From positions 1-23,374 of the IMG/VR virus record IMGVR_UViG_3300027963_000350: DNA of 23,374 nt; one strand, 5' to 3'. Below, one piece after another: positions 7,446-16,155 of the stretch. The notes beneath the pieces are model-generated. The model did not search any database. It saw nothing but the letters and a program-made list of their open reading frames with translations, and was not told the origin of the DNA. The position numbers were made by a program, and so were the translations under genes. The first letter of the stretch is position 1. The number at the start of each line of letters is the position of its first letter. This DNA comes from a virus.

Positions 7446-10265
7446 TTAGAAGTCGTTTACAACGTAAATTGTTTTTAAATTATTATTTTTTATAAGTCTT
7501 ACTATTTCTGTCGCTTTTGCTAAATCTAATGCAATAGTTCCGTCTTTATTTCTAGTAGAAGAAACGATTAGACATCCCTCTGACCAACCTTCACTTTTTC
7601 CTGCATGGATTCTTATTCCTGCAAAATCTAAATTACCTGGTCCATCTACATTAACTCCTGATTTATCTGTACCTATTCTAGGAGCCACTTTTCCTTTTCC
7701 ATCCCCAAAATTAACTGCAATTTTTTGAATACTTGCTTTTCCAGTAGTATCTAAAGGCATGTTATATGGAACTTTCTTTAATGACAGTGTATCAGGTATT
7801 GCAGTCTCTGCTTTTACTTTTTTTGCTCTAATAGCATCTTCTACTGTAACTGCAACAAGTTTTTGGTTGTAGTATAGCGAACCAATAGTTCTTTTTACTG
7901 TTGCAGCTTCTCTTACTAATACCAGTCCTTTATGTTGTTTTAGTACTTCTTGCGTAAATGGTTTCATTTGAGAGATAGGTCTTACAGCTCCCGATACTAC
8001 TCCTCCTGTTTCAGCACCGCTACCGCCGCTTCCACCTTCTCCGCCTCCGCCACCGCCTCCGCCACCACCACCACCACTTGGTGGGGTTCCTTTTTTACCT
8101 GCTGCTTCAACTTCAGCTGCTGATGGTGTATCAATAGGGAAAAATTGTGTTGTTACACTTGTTTCCCATCTATTATTAATATCTATAGTGTGTTCAAGTC
8201 CTGTTATTAAGTAGCAAAATCTCTCTTGGTACTTATTTGGTAATATTCCAGAAGCTATTTTAAATGCTTCCATAATTTTGAATCCACCTATACCGTCTGT
8301 TTTAAATGATAACTCTACTGGTACGATTCCTGGTAGTGGTTTGCTTTGTTGTGTTCTATGTTTCTTTACTACATTCTCTAATGTCCATTCTGCATGCATA
8401 GTTTTAGCAGTTTTCATATCCTCTTCATCATACCCACTGCCGTTAAAGTCTTCAAAGAAGGTTTTTAAAGTGTCTATCCATTTTGCTTCTCGCTTTGCTC
8501 TATCATCTTCTACAGCTTGTACTCCATCTTTATTTTTATCAGAAGTATCTTTTGTAACTTTTACTCTATCTATTACCCCTGAGTTCCATTTTAGGATGTT
8601 TTCTACATTTTCAGAATAGTTTTGTGTTGTACCTTGTGCTGCAATTGCTATCTGACTTCCTATTTCATTTGAAATTTTACTACTGATACTTACATCAGTA
8701 AAAACACTTCCAAGTCCTGCTAATGTAAAGGTTGGCATTTGTGCAATCGTGTCTGCTGGTGTATTATTTCTGTCTATAATATACCAAGTACCTCCGTTAT
8801 CTTCTTCGTCATACATTGTACCTAGGTCATTAATTCCACCTAAAGCAGAGTTAATACCTTCTAGTAGTGATTCTAATATATCAGACATACTCTTATTTAA
8901 TTTTCCATCAGCGTCAAGTGCTTGATCTAGTACTGACTTCACATAAGCTGTTGTTACTAATATGTTTAAAACATCGTCATATGTACTTCCATCTGGAAGT
9001 GTTGCCAGGCTATCGTGAATTACTGTTACAACTCCGTATCCATTTGTATCTTTATTTTGAATTACACAAACAGTAGGGTCTACTGAAAAATGTTCTTCAC
9101 TGGATAGGAATGCTGATGATTTAGAATAATCTATATTAAACTTTGCATATGCTCTATCTGAGGTATTCTCAGCTTTTGTTCCATCTATTAAAGTAACACT
9201 TGTATTAAAGACGTCTAGTAAAGTTCTTAATGGAAACCAAGTCATTGGTTGATCTTTATCCCAGAACCATCTTTCAATCTCAACTGTTGAGTAGTATGCT
9301 CCGAAGTTTTGTAACCTTGCTCCTAAAGTTGGTGACTTCGCGGTAAAGGAAAAATTTGTAAACTGTACTAACTTTACCTCATCCATTTTAGAAAGAAAGA
9401 AATGAAGTACACTTTTACGTTCTTCTTTTCCTGTTTCTGAATCTGCTTCTTCAAACTCTGCTGGATCTAGTCTAAGTTGTGGATCAAAGCGTAGTGCTAA
9501 TGATTCTAAAATTTCTCCTGTTGATATAATAGATACACTACATTCATATCCTCCATTTGGTAGATAGGTCCAGGAGAAGTTTTTACAGGACCCTATCATT
9601 CCTTCGTAATTATAACAGCTTTTTGTTCTAATGTCAGCTATACCCTTTAAAATACTTGACATAGTAACTCCGTTAGCAAAAAAACCATTAGGTATTGTTT
9701 CTATAGTTGTTATAAGAGTTCCGGTATTATCAATATACATAGAATGTCCCCACTCTAGTAGCAGTGTAAATCCCGGTCTTAGATAGAGTTTTTCCATTAA
9801 TTCAAAATCCTCTAAAGTCCAGCATGTAAATTTAACCTCTGCCTCTCTTAATGTACCTAAACTATTTTTTGATTTAACAGTCATAGAGGTAATACCTGGC
9901 ATAGGTCTTATACCTGTACTCTCTTTCCTATTATTGTAAGCTGCAGATTCATCGTAATACCCAGATGTGTTTATACCTTCTCTTAATCCTCTATTTGGAT
10001 GAAGTACACCTCCCTGTAGTATGTTATATCCTGCATCGGTACTATCTCCTTTTATATCTAACCTACCTTCTTGTATTCTAAACCTTTCTTGTTCTGCTGG
10101 TGTTATAGTATTAACCGAGGAAGATAGCCTAACAAAGGCTGTCTTACCGTTGAGGTATAGTAAATCGTCGTTAGTTTTTCCTTGAGTCTTAGATACTACA
10201 GCTTGCCTTTTTTCCATTTGAGTTGCAACTGCAGCTGAAACTGGTGATCCTATGCCTCCTGCCAT
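7446..10265 (-). CDS. Baseplate hub protein (gp27-like) fused to a C-terminal DUF5675-like domain
   Basis: A 939-residue protein with three parts. Residues 1 to about 715 look like a tail hub: the early segment GIRPMPGITSMTVKSKNSLG is followed by a hydrophobic helix-strand region, and the end of this part (VPVELSFKTDGIGGFKIMEAF ... YLITGLEHTIDINNRWET) resembles the final beta domain of gp27-type hubs. Residues about 722-752 are a linker with an unbroken run of 12 glycines. Residues about 775-939 resemble DUF5675: TIGSLYYNQKLVAVTVED, TAIPDTL, then GIRIHAGKSEGWSEGCLIVS with H887, S895, G897 and C898. The His...Ser-x-Gly-Cys arrangement also recalls L,D-transpeptidase sites, which hints at cell-wall processing during entry, but this is unproven. 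The ATG overlaps the LysM gene stop by one base (TAATG). Confidence 0.85.
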   Translation of the reverse strand: MAGGIGSPVSAAVATQMEKRQAVVSKTQGKTNDDLLYLNGKTAFVRLSSSVNTITPAEQERFRIQEGRLDIKGDSTDAGYNILQGGVLHPNRGLREGINTSGYYDESAAYNNRKESTGIRPMPGITSMTVKSKNSLGTLREAEVKFTCWTLEDFELMEKLYLRPGFTLLLEWGHSMYIDNTGTLITTIETIPNGFFANGVTMSSILKGIADIRTKSCYNYEGMIGSCKNFSWTYLPNGGYECSVSIISTGEILESLALRFDPQLRLDPAEFEEADSETGKEERKSVLHFFLSKMDEVKLVQFTNFSFTAKSPTLGARLQNFGAYYSTVEIERWFWDKDQPMTWFPLRTLLDVFNTSVTLIDGTKAENTSDRAYAKFNIDYSKSSAFLSSEEHFSVDPTVCVIQNKDTNGYGVVTVIHDSLATLPDGSTYDDVLNILVTTAYVKSVLDQALDADGKLNKSMSDILESLLEGINSALGGINDLGTMYDEEDNGGTWYIIDRNNTPADTIAQMPTFTLAGLGSVFTDVSISSKISNEIGSQIAIAAQGTTQNYSENVENILKWNSGVIDRVKVTKDTSDKNKDGVQAVEDDRAKREAKWIDTLKTFFEDFNGSGYDEEDMKTAKTMHAEWTLENVVKKHRTQQSKPLPGIVPVELSFKTDGIGGFKIMEAFKIASGILPNKYQERFCYLITGLEHTIDINNRWETSVTTQFFPIDTPSAAEVEAAGKKGTPPSGGGGGGGGGGGGEGGSGGSGAETGGVVSGAVRPISQMKPFTQEVLKQHKGLVLVREAATVKRTIGSLYYNQKLVAVTVEDAIRAKKVKAETAIPDTLSLKKVPYNMPLDTTGKASIQKIAVNFGDGKGKVAPRIGTDKSGVNVDGPGNLDFAGIRIHAGKSEGWSEGCLIVSSTRNKDGTIALDLAKATEIVRLIKNNNLKTIYVVNDF

Positions 10266-10570
10266 TATCTCTTTTTATTAAACTGGTTGTATGCTTGTAG
10301 TATTCTATCTTTATCTGCTGGGATTCTTAATTGTACTCCTGGTTCAACTACTAATGATGCTCTTTCTGAATTATTAGCTGAAGCTATAATCCACCATAAC
10401 GTATAGTCGCTATAGAACTGTTGTGCTAATGTATCGTATCTGTCTCCTTCTGCAGAGATCACATAGAAGTCATTTTCAGACAAAGTAATTTCCGGATAGA
10501 TAGGATTGTTTATGTACTCTATTCCATCTGTTGTTCTTGATCTTGCAATATCTCTATATCTATTTGCCAT
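10265..10570 (-). CDS. LysM-domain baseplate protein (gp53/tail protein X-like)
   Basis: A 101-residue protein consisting mostly of a LysM domain at about residues 36-84 (YVISAEGDRYDTLAQQFY, then LWWIIASANN, then VEPGVQLRIP). In contractile tails such small LysM proteins (T4 gp53, P2 gpX, XkdP-type) sit at the hub or wedge and hold baseplate parts together. The order here, after the tape measure and immediately before the hub gene, fits that role. The C-terminal tail is basic (QAYNQFNKKR). The stop overlaps the hub start (TAATG), so translation is probably coupled. LysM recognition is firm; the exact counterpart in T4 is not. Confidence 0.85.
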   Translation of the reverse strand: MANRYRDIARSRTTDGIEYINNPIYPEITLSENDFYVISAEGDRYDTLAQQFYSDYTLWWIIASANNSERASLVVEPGVQLRIPADKDRILQAYNQFNKKR

Positions 10571-10574
10571 TTTT

Positions 10575-12752
10575 TTAACCTAAATAATTTTTTGCCGCTT
10601 CATTACTTGTAAAGTAGTGTTTTAATCCTGTTTGAGGAGCAAAATCATGAATTGGTTTAAATGATACTGAACATTGAAGTCCCATTGGTAATTCCTGTAC
10701 TCCTGATTCATTTCCTTCTGGTTGTTGCATTGCTATCTCCCAAGGCATGTCATCTATTAAACTATACTTTACAGAAGTAATTACTCCCGGTATTTGATCA
10801 AAATACGAACCAACTGTCAATCTAGCAAGCGTTCCTCTCATAAATCCTTCTCCTCCATAGGTCGGTGCTGTTGCTGATGCTAGATATACCATTTTTCTAT
10901 ATAATGGCTTCATCTCTGATCTTGTTGCTGCTGCTATTTTAAAAGAAACATTTATATCTCTGGAGAATCCTCCGTATGTATAGAAGTCTTCTGCTCTACC
11001 TACGTATTTATGTGATTCCCAATTTGCATTATAACTATCGTCAACAGAATCTATAAATGCTCTAAAGTATAGAAACTTAGTTCCGGATGGTGTTATTATC
11101 TCAAAATAGAATTTTGCAAGATCTCTAACATCATTTGGCTTTAATCCATCGATTCGTGAGTTACTAACATCTTGCTCATTTAACTTATCTACTTTATCCT
11201 TATCTACATATGTATAATCTGTTCTTAGAGAGGGAGCTCCTTGATTACCTAACCCTACTCTTCTTTCTTTGTTTATAGTATTTGCAGTATAATCGAGTGA
11301 ATAGGTAGCGGTACCTTTACTTCCTGATCTAAAATCTTGTAATTTTGGAGTGTATGTTATAGTCAACCCATCTCTACTAACTACATCTGCAGAACCTGTA
11401 TTTATTTGGTATGCTAGTTTACTTAGTGATACTAGCTTTGGAATACTAGTTTCCCCTATAGTAGCGCCTTGTGGGTATATATCCTCCCCGTTCCCATCTT
11501 GTAGGTCTTCCACAACAACTCCATGGTTACCATCTGTAGCATAATCGCTATTATTTAGTAAATAAAGCTCATTATGTCTTTCTCCAGAATTAGTAGATAC
11601 TCTTTTTCCTTTAAGTACTCTATCAATAATCTTATCTGTAGGACCTCCTGTATACGTACTAAACTCGCTGTACTTCTGTTCACCGTCATTAAGTCTATCT
11701 AGACCTGGGTCTTCTGGTGTAAGTATTACCGGTATTTCATTGCCCTCTTGTGCATTTAGTATTGAAATACTCGCAGAATGTCCTGTATACGTATTTGTAT
11801 ATGAATAAGATCCTGAGGATATATTATTAATTGAGTCAGGTGATATCCAATCTTTTGGAGCTACTTTATTTGATCTACTTTTTATTGAGTTTTGAAATGT
11901 ACCTACTCCTGGTGTAGCAGTTGTTTGTACACCTCTAGCTATAGTTGGACTAAGGTCTCCTAATTCCTTAGTAGCTGGTTTCCCAAAAGTAATAGGTTTT
12001 TTATATCCTACTGTTATTGGATTACCCTCTACAGCATTATACGCACTTAGCCTATTTGCATCATTTTCCGGTAAGGAAGCGTTTGGTTTTTCATTTGTAG
12101 AAAGAGTAGCTTCTCCGACTCCTTGAACTTTTGAATTATATGCAAATTTTGGTTCTACAGTAGCATCATTTGGATTAATGATAGCACCATTACTTACGGT
12201 ACTCCCTTGTGTAAAGAACTGTGATTCTACTACTCCGTCAATAGTCTTTCCTTGAAGTGCTAAAGGTGCTCCTTCAACTCCTCCTGCTCCAAAAAATTGA
12301 GCAAAGCCAGAGAATTGATTTCCATTTGTAGGCTGTAAGTAGGTATCTGTTCTAAATCCTTTTATAAAATGCGTACCTGTTCCGTTTACTGGTATTTGTG
12401 CTAAGGTAGATGCTGCTATTTTTAAAGTACTAACAACTGTCTTTCCTATTTGCTGTAGTACTGCTCCTGTTAGAGTTTTTCCTCCCTTTCGAGCTTTATT
12501 TATTTTATCACCGGCTCCTATTTGTTGAAGCTCTGCTTCATGTAGGAGGTATTTTATTCCTGGCTTATCAATAAGCATTTTGGCAATACGGGATGTATCG
12601 TCTATACGTTTTGTAATCTCTATAGCCACTTGATTACTTGAAGGCGGGTTGTCTATGTTTTTTGTAACATAGGGAGTATCGCTTCCAAGTGGCATAGTAG
12701 AGTACTTCAGACTTGTTAAATCAGTCTGTATGTTAATTAATCCGTTTGCCAT
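10575..12752 (-). CDS. Large tail/baseplate structural protein with tube-like C-terminal domain
   Basis: A 725-residue protein. Residues 1 to about 540 are low in charge and rich in Gly, Ser, Thr and Asn, with no motif I recognise. The last part, about 545-705, reads as a compact beta domain (KFLYFRAFIDSVDDSYNANW, KYVGRAEDFYTYGGFSRDIN, SYFDQIPGVITSVKYSL, DDMPWEIAM). This pattern of an opening strand, a Y-x-G-R segment and late strands is typical of tail-tube-fold proteins that link hub and tube. Because the gene lies between the tape measure and LysM genes, a tube-initiator or baseplate-tube connector (the place of T4 gp48/gp54) is the best guess. It starts 11 bases after the stop of the 77-aa gene, and four bases separate it from the LysM gene. 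Confidence 0.82.
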   Translation of the reverse strand: MANGLINIQTDLTSLKYSTMPLGSDTPYVTKNIDNPPSSNQVAIEITKRIDDTSRIAKMLIDKPGIKYLLHEAELQQIGAGDKINKARKGGKTLTGAVLQQIGKTVVSTLKIAASTLAQIPVNGTGTHFIKGFRTDTYLQPTNGNQFSGFAQFFGAGGVEGAPLALQGKTIDGVVESQFFTQGSTVSNGAIINPNDATVEPKFAYNSKVQGVGEATLSTNEKPNASLPENDANRLSAYNAVEGNPITVGYKKPITFGKPATKELGDLSPTIARGVQTTATPGVGTFQNSIKSRSNKVAPKDWISPDSINNISSGSYSYTNTYTGHSASISILNAQEGNEIPVILTPEDPGLDRLNDGEQKYSEFSTYTGGPTDKIIDRVLKGKRVSTNSGERHNELYLLNNSDYATDGNHGVVVEDLQDGNGEDIYPQGATIGETSIPKLVSLSKLAYQINTGSADVVSRDGLTITYTPKLQDFRSGSKGTATYSLDYTANTINKERRVGLGNQGAPSLRTDYTYVDKDKVDKLNEQDVSNSRIDGLKPNDVRDLAKFYFEIITPSGTKFLYFRAFIDSVDDSYNANWESHKYVGRAEDFYTYGGFSRDINVSFKIAAATRSEMKPLYRKMVYLASATAPTYGGEGFMRGTLARLTVGSYFDQIPGVITSVKYSLIDDMPWEIAMQQPEGNESGVQELPMGLQCSVSFKPIHDFAPQTGLKHYFTSNEAAKNYLG

Positions 12753-12763
12753 TTAGTTTAAGA

Positions 12764-12997
12764 TTAACCTGGTAAGTTAGCAATATATGGTAACTGTTGT
12801 CCAGATGGTGATATAGTTGGAGGTACTCCGTCTAAGTCTAAATTGGAAGGTACTGGCTGTTGTTGTGATTGAGCTGGGTTACCTGTAATAGAGTAAACGT
12901 CATGCAGAGTTGAGTTTGAATCTGCACTAGGTACTATTGCTGGAGTAGTTCCTGCTAATCCAAGATTTGATGTTGGTAATAAGTCTAATAATCCCAT
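12764..12997 (-). CDS. Small proline/serine-rich protein after the tape measure gene, function unknown
   Basis: A 77-residue protein with many Pro, Ser and Leu residues (MGLLDLLPTSNLGLAG at the start, SGQQLPYIANLPG at the end) and almost no charge. No domain, signal peptide or membrane segment is evident, and it may be largely extended. It is the first gene of the baseplate run: a TATTTATAAT motif precedes it by 19 bases and the 725-aa gene follows after 11 bases. It could be a minor virion or assembly component. It looks like a real gene because the surrounding minus-strand genes fit tightly around it and leave no other candidate there. Confidence 0.7.
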   Translation of the reverse strand: MGLLDLLPTSNLGLAGTTPAIVPSADSNSTLHDVYSITGNPAQSQQQPVPSNLDLDGVPPTISPSGQQLPYIANLPG

Positions 12998-13016
12998 TGT
13001 TGTGTGTTTTTAATTT

Positions 13017-13026
13017 ATTATAAATA
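13017..13026 (-). promoter_or_regulatory. TATTTATAAT motif, candidate late promoter for the baseplate run
   Basis: The minus strand reads CTATTTATAAT just after the tape measure stop and 19 bases before the 77-aa gene start. It is one of seven copies in this window, all in the same orientation to their downstream gene. Confidence 0.5.
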
Positions 13027-13032
13027 GTTTGT

Positions 13033-15828
13033 TTATTTAGATTTATATGTACCTAATACTTGTGCTTTACCTACTTTATTAGAATCCATATAAACATCCC
13101 CTCCTGCTCTTACTGCTGCAATCAGTTCTTCTAGTTTCTTTTCTACTGCTGCAAGAGATCCCTCTTCTCCTTTTCCTTTAGCTCCTCCTGCTGATTTATT
13201 TTCTCCTCCCATTCCTAGAGAAACTAAGGCTGGTGCTGCTAACGATAATGCTATTAATCCTCCTATTGCTGGTAGTGATGTAAGCCCTGCTAGAGCTACT
13301 GCTCCTAGTCCTGCTGCAATTCCAAATAAGGCCGGTCCTAGCAGTAGTAAAGGTCCAATACCTTCTGTTACTGAAGACATTAAAGTAACAAAGCCGCTTA
13401 CTATAACCGGTATTACTGATGCTATTCCTGCAAAGACTGCTGTTACTACTGTTCCAAATGCTTGAATACCTGGTGCTGCTAAATTAAGTGCATATCCTAA
13501 CCCTATTGCCGCTATTGTCAAAGCAGCTAATCCTACTGCACCAAATCCTGTCATCATAGCAGCTCCAAATGAATTTAATGCTGCTCCTAATGCTGTAAGT
13601 CCCGGTCCTGCAATGTTTCCAACTGCTGCGAGTACTCCCATTGATACTGCAAAAGCTCCTAATCCTATTGCAACATTAGTCCAATCTTTTATTTTTTCAA
13701 GTTCTTGAATTGCTTTTGCAAATATAAAAATACCTACTGCTGCTATGGCCATTGCTGCCGCTGCTTTTATTAAAGAGGTTGTATTAATTTTAGAAAAACT
13801 TTCCATCATACCTCCTCCGGCTCCGCCTCCGGTGGCTGCTGTTGATGCTGCTGCACCTGCTCCACCTGCTTTTCCTGAGAGATTAGATATCATTTTTCCT
13901 TGAGGAGAGTCTTTACTAAACAGTTTACCTGATTTAGATTTAACCATGTCTCCTGCTCCGTCTCCAAAAGCTCCTTTTAGTTTACTTATAGCTGATGTTA
14001 GTCCTCCTTTTTTAAATAAATCTGCAACCCCTAAAACGGCATCTTTACCGGCTTTGTACATTCCCCCAAATCCTTTAGCTACCCCTGTTAAACTACCTCC
14101 CAGTTTACCTACTGCTACTGCTCCAAGTAGTATGTACGGAACTAAAGGCATACTAAGTATATTTCCTATAAGATCTAGGATAGGTGCTAAAGCCCCTGCT
14201 ATTTTTTCCATTGCTGCAGCAAAGTTTTCTTGAGCATTAATTCTCTTCATATCCTCTGCATTCACCTTAGCTGCTGCTGAGGCTTGTTCTTCGGTCATTC
14301 CTGCTTCAAGTGCTTTGTTGTAAGCCATTTTTGCTAATTGATCTCTAGTCATTCCTAAAGACTTAGCGTATGCTTCTTGTGCAATTCTATTCATCTTACC
14401 GAATTCAGCAATGTCAGATGAATTTTTAAATAACTCTTTTGAAACCCCTTCTAGGTCATTATTTAAAGCAAGTTCCCTAGCTTTTTCTAAGTTAAGTTCT
14501 TTACCTGTTAATAACTCTGCTTCTAATTCGTCTGAAATAGATGATTCAAAATTTGTTAACGATCCTGCAATATTATCTACATCTTTTAATGATAGTCCAA
14601 GTCTTTGAGCTGCTGAAGCTGCTTTAGCTAATGCTTGCGGGTTATTTCCTAATGAAAGTTTTATAGATTCAGAAGTATTTGCTACTTCTCTTAATACTGC
14701 TCCTTGACTTACTGCTGCTCTATTTGCTCCATTAAATGCAGATGTCGTAGCTACTACACTCTTCACCATTCCGTCCACACTCTTACCTGAGGTTTGTGAC
14801 ATGACGGCAAGTCCTCCAGCTTCTTCAGCTGTAAGTCCCATTGTTTTCTTTAATGCTGCTGCTTGCCCTACTACCTTCTCTGAGAAGATGTTTTGAGCAT
14901 TCATACCGGTTTGCTTGGTTAGTTCACCTATTGTTTCTAGGTAATCAACTGCTGTGGCATAATTTGCTCCCCAGGAGGCGGCTGCTACTGCATTTTGTCC
15001 TGTGAGGTGTTGTACATCTACTGATGCTTTATTTATTTTAAGATATGTGTCAAAGATTTTCCCTATAACAAATTCAGGTTGCATTAACCCGTCTGCAAAT
15101 ATCTTAGCTGATCCTGCAGCAGCTTTACCCATGTATTGAAACTTAAGTGCTACAGTGTTTACATCATTACCTGCCTTCTTAATTTCTTCCCTTAACTCAT
15201 CTTTAAGTTTTGTGTTTAACTCATCTATCTCAGATGACATATGCCCAAACCCTAATGCACCAAGTAATTTATTAGTACTTGTAAGTAATGCACCAGTTGC
15301 TCCAACGGTTTTCTCTACTTTTTCTTCAAGTTCTAGACGTTTCTCAAGTTCTTTTAAAGCTTCTTTTTCTATAGCATACCCAGCTCTTCTAGCTTTGAGC
15401 ATTGCTTTTCCTGCTTCTGTTCTTCTTTCTTCTGCAGAAAGTGCCTGTACATTTCGTCTTAGATCATCAAAACTTATTTTTGCTTTTTCTTGTAGAGCCT
15501 TTAATTGCTTAGTATTAAATCCGTAAATACCTTGCTCTTCGTTTTTAAGCTTTTCTACAACAGATGTTAATCCCTGATATCCTTTCTTTGAGATACTTAA
15601 AGCAGTGTTTTGCTTTGACATTTCTGCAAGATTGGCTCTTAAGATAGAGGTAAGGTCAGTGAATGTAGTGTTTATTTCAGCTGCAGTGGCTTGAAGTCCT
15701 TTTAATGCTTCTTGGGCTTTTCCAAGCTCGTTTGCATTGAAAGGTGTTTCCATCTTTTTACCTAATTGCGCTCTTAGATCGGCAATTTGCTTATTAAGTT
15801 TATCTATATCTTGCGATTGATTTGGCAT
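13033..15828 (-). CDS. Tail tape measure protein
   Basis: A 931-residue protein expected to fix tail length and leave with the DNA during infection. The N-terminal part is coiled-coil-like and highly charged (IDKLNKQIADLRAQLGKK, then long Lys/Glu-rich helices to about residue 180). The middle is helical and alanine-rich (QAAALKKTMGLTAEEAGGLA). From about residue 545 onward several hydrophobic helices appear (LVPYILLGAVAVGKLGG, AAAAMAIAAVGIFIFAKAI, then a long Gly/Ala/Ile-rich stretch), which could insert in the inner membrane. No lysozyme or peptidase motif is visible. T4 gp29 is 590 residues; if length scales with tail length, this tail would be longer than that of T4. Position after the chaperone-like pair supports the call. 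Confidence 0.92.
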   Translation of the reverse strand: MPNQSQDIDKLNKQIADLRAQLGKKMETPFNANELGKAQEALKGLQATAAEINTTFTDLTSILRANLAEMSKQNTALSISKKGYQGLTSVVEKLKNEEQGIYGFNTKQLKALQEKAKISFDDLRRNVQALSAEERRTEAGKAMLKARRAGYAIEKEALKELEKRLELEEKVEKTVGATGALLTSTNKLLGALGFGHMSSEIDELNTKLKDELREEIKKAGNDVNTVALKFQYMGKAAAGSAKIFADGLMQPEFVIGKIFDTYLKINKASVDVQHLTGQNAVAAASWGANYATAVDYLETIGELTKQTGMNAQNIFSEKVVGQAAALKKTMGLTAEEAGGLAVMSQTSGKSVDGMVKSVVATTSAFNGANRAAVSQGAVLREVANTSESIKLSLGNNPQALAKAASAAQRLGLSLKDVDNIAGSLTNFESSISDELEAELLTGKELNLEKARELALNNDLEGVSKELFKNSSDIAEFGKMNRIAQEAYAKSLGMTRDQLAKMAYNKALEAGMTEEQASAAAKVNAEDMKRINAQENFAAAMEKIAGALAPILDLIGNILSMPLVPYILLGAVAVGKLGGSLTGVAKGFGGMYKAGKDAVLGVADLFKKGGLTSAISKLKGAFGDGAGDMVKSKSGKLFSKDSPQGKMISNLSGKAGGAGAAASTAATGGGAGGGMMESFSKINTTSLIKAAAAMAIAAVGIFIFAKAIQELEKIKDWTNVAIGLGAFAVSMGVLAAVGNIAGPGLTALGAALNSFGAAMMTGFGAVGLAALTIAAIGLGYALNLAAPGIQAFGTVVTAVFAGIASVIPVIVSGFVTLMSSVTEGIGPLLLLGPALFGIAAGLGAVALAGLTSLPAIGGLIALSLAAPALVSLGMGGENKSAGGAKGKGEEGSLAAVEKKLEELIAAVRAGGDVYMDSNKVGKAQVLGTYKSK

Positions 15829-15844
15829 CTAGTTTATATGTTTT

Positions 15845-15854
15845 AATATAAATA
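15845..15854 (-). promoter_or_regulatory. TATTTATATT motif, candidate promoter for the tape measure gene
   Basis: The minus strand reads CTATTTATATT, 16 bases before the tape measure ATG, in the short gap after the 95-aa frame. It differs from the consensus at one position. Confidence 0.45.
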
Positions 15855-15867
15855 GTTAAAGCTTCTA

Positions 15868-16155
15868 TTATCTAGAAGCTTTTGTACTATAATCAGGTGC
15901 TTTAATATGTCCATTTTGTAATACATTACTTTGTCCTGATGCTTTTTGTTGTGCTTTATTTTCACTTTCGTAATACTCAATCATACTTCTATGTACAAAT
16001 TTTCTTAACCATATAGGAAATTCGTAAACTGTCTCAAAAGAGTACCCTCCTTTCCCGTGAAATACTATATCATGGAGTTGATTAAAAAGGCTTCCTCTAT
16101 ACTCCGGCGTCAGGCCAAAGAAATGTAACCCCGATAGGAATATCAACCCCTCCAT
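15868..16155 (-). CDS. Second tail-assembly chaperone frame, 95 aa, overlapping the gp26-like gene
   Basis: A 95-codon frame (ATG at 16155) that overlaps the last 59 bases of the gp26-like gene. It contains FFGLTPEYRGSLFNQLHDIV and YEFPIWLRKFVHRSMIEYYE; the FPIWLRKF segment resembles a Y-x-x-(M/F)-P-(I/V)-x-L-R-x-F signature I associate with small tail-assembly proteins of T4-like phages, from memory. The C-terminal 25 residues are polar. In many phages the frame between the tube gene and the tape measure is read by ribosomal frameshifting to extend the first chaperone. It could also be translated independently from its ATG, which has no Shine-Dalgarno but neither do its neighbours. Both modes are plausible. 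Confidence 0.75.
   Translation of the reverse strand: MEGLIFLSGLHFFGLTPEYRGSLFNQLHDIVFHGKGGYSFETVYEFPIWLRKFVHRSMIEYYESENKAQQKASGQSNVLQNGHIKAPDYSTKASR

Noticed and set aside
7446-7940. Free endolysin gene at the hub C-terminus
   Set aside because: The DUF5675-like domain is in frame with the hub through the glycine linker, with no stop between them and no suitable separate start.
8278-8619. Plus-strand open frame of 113 codons with hydrophobic start
   Set aside because: Looks like a signal peptide at first sight but lies antisense within the hub gene and has no leader or neighbours on that strand.
15155-15526. Plus-strand Ser-rich open frame of 123 codons
   Set aside because: Complement of Lys/Glu-rich coiled-coil coding in the tape measure gene, which commonly gives Ser/Phe-rich shadows.
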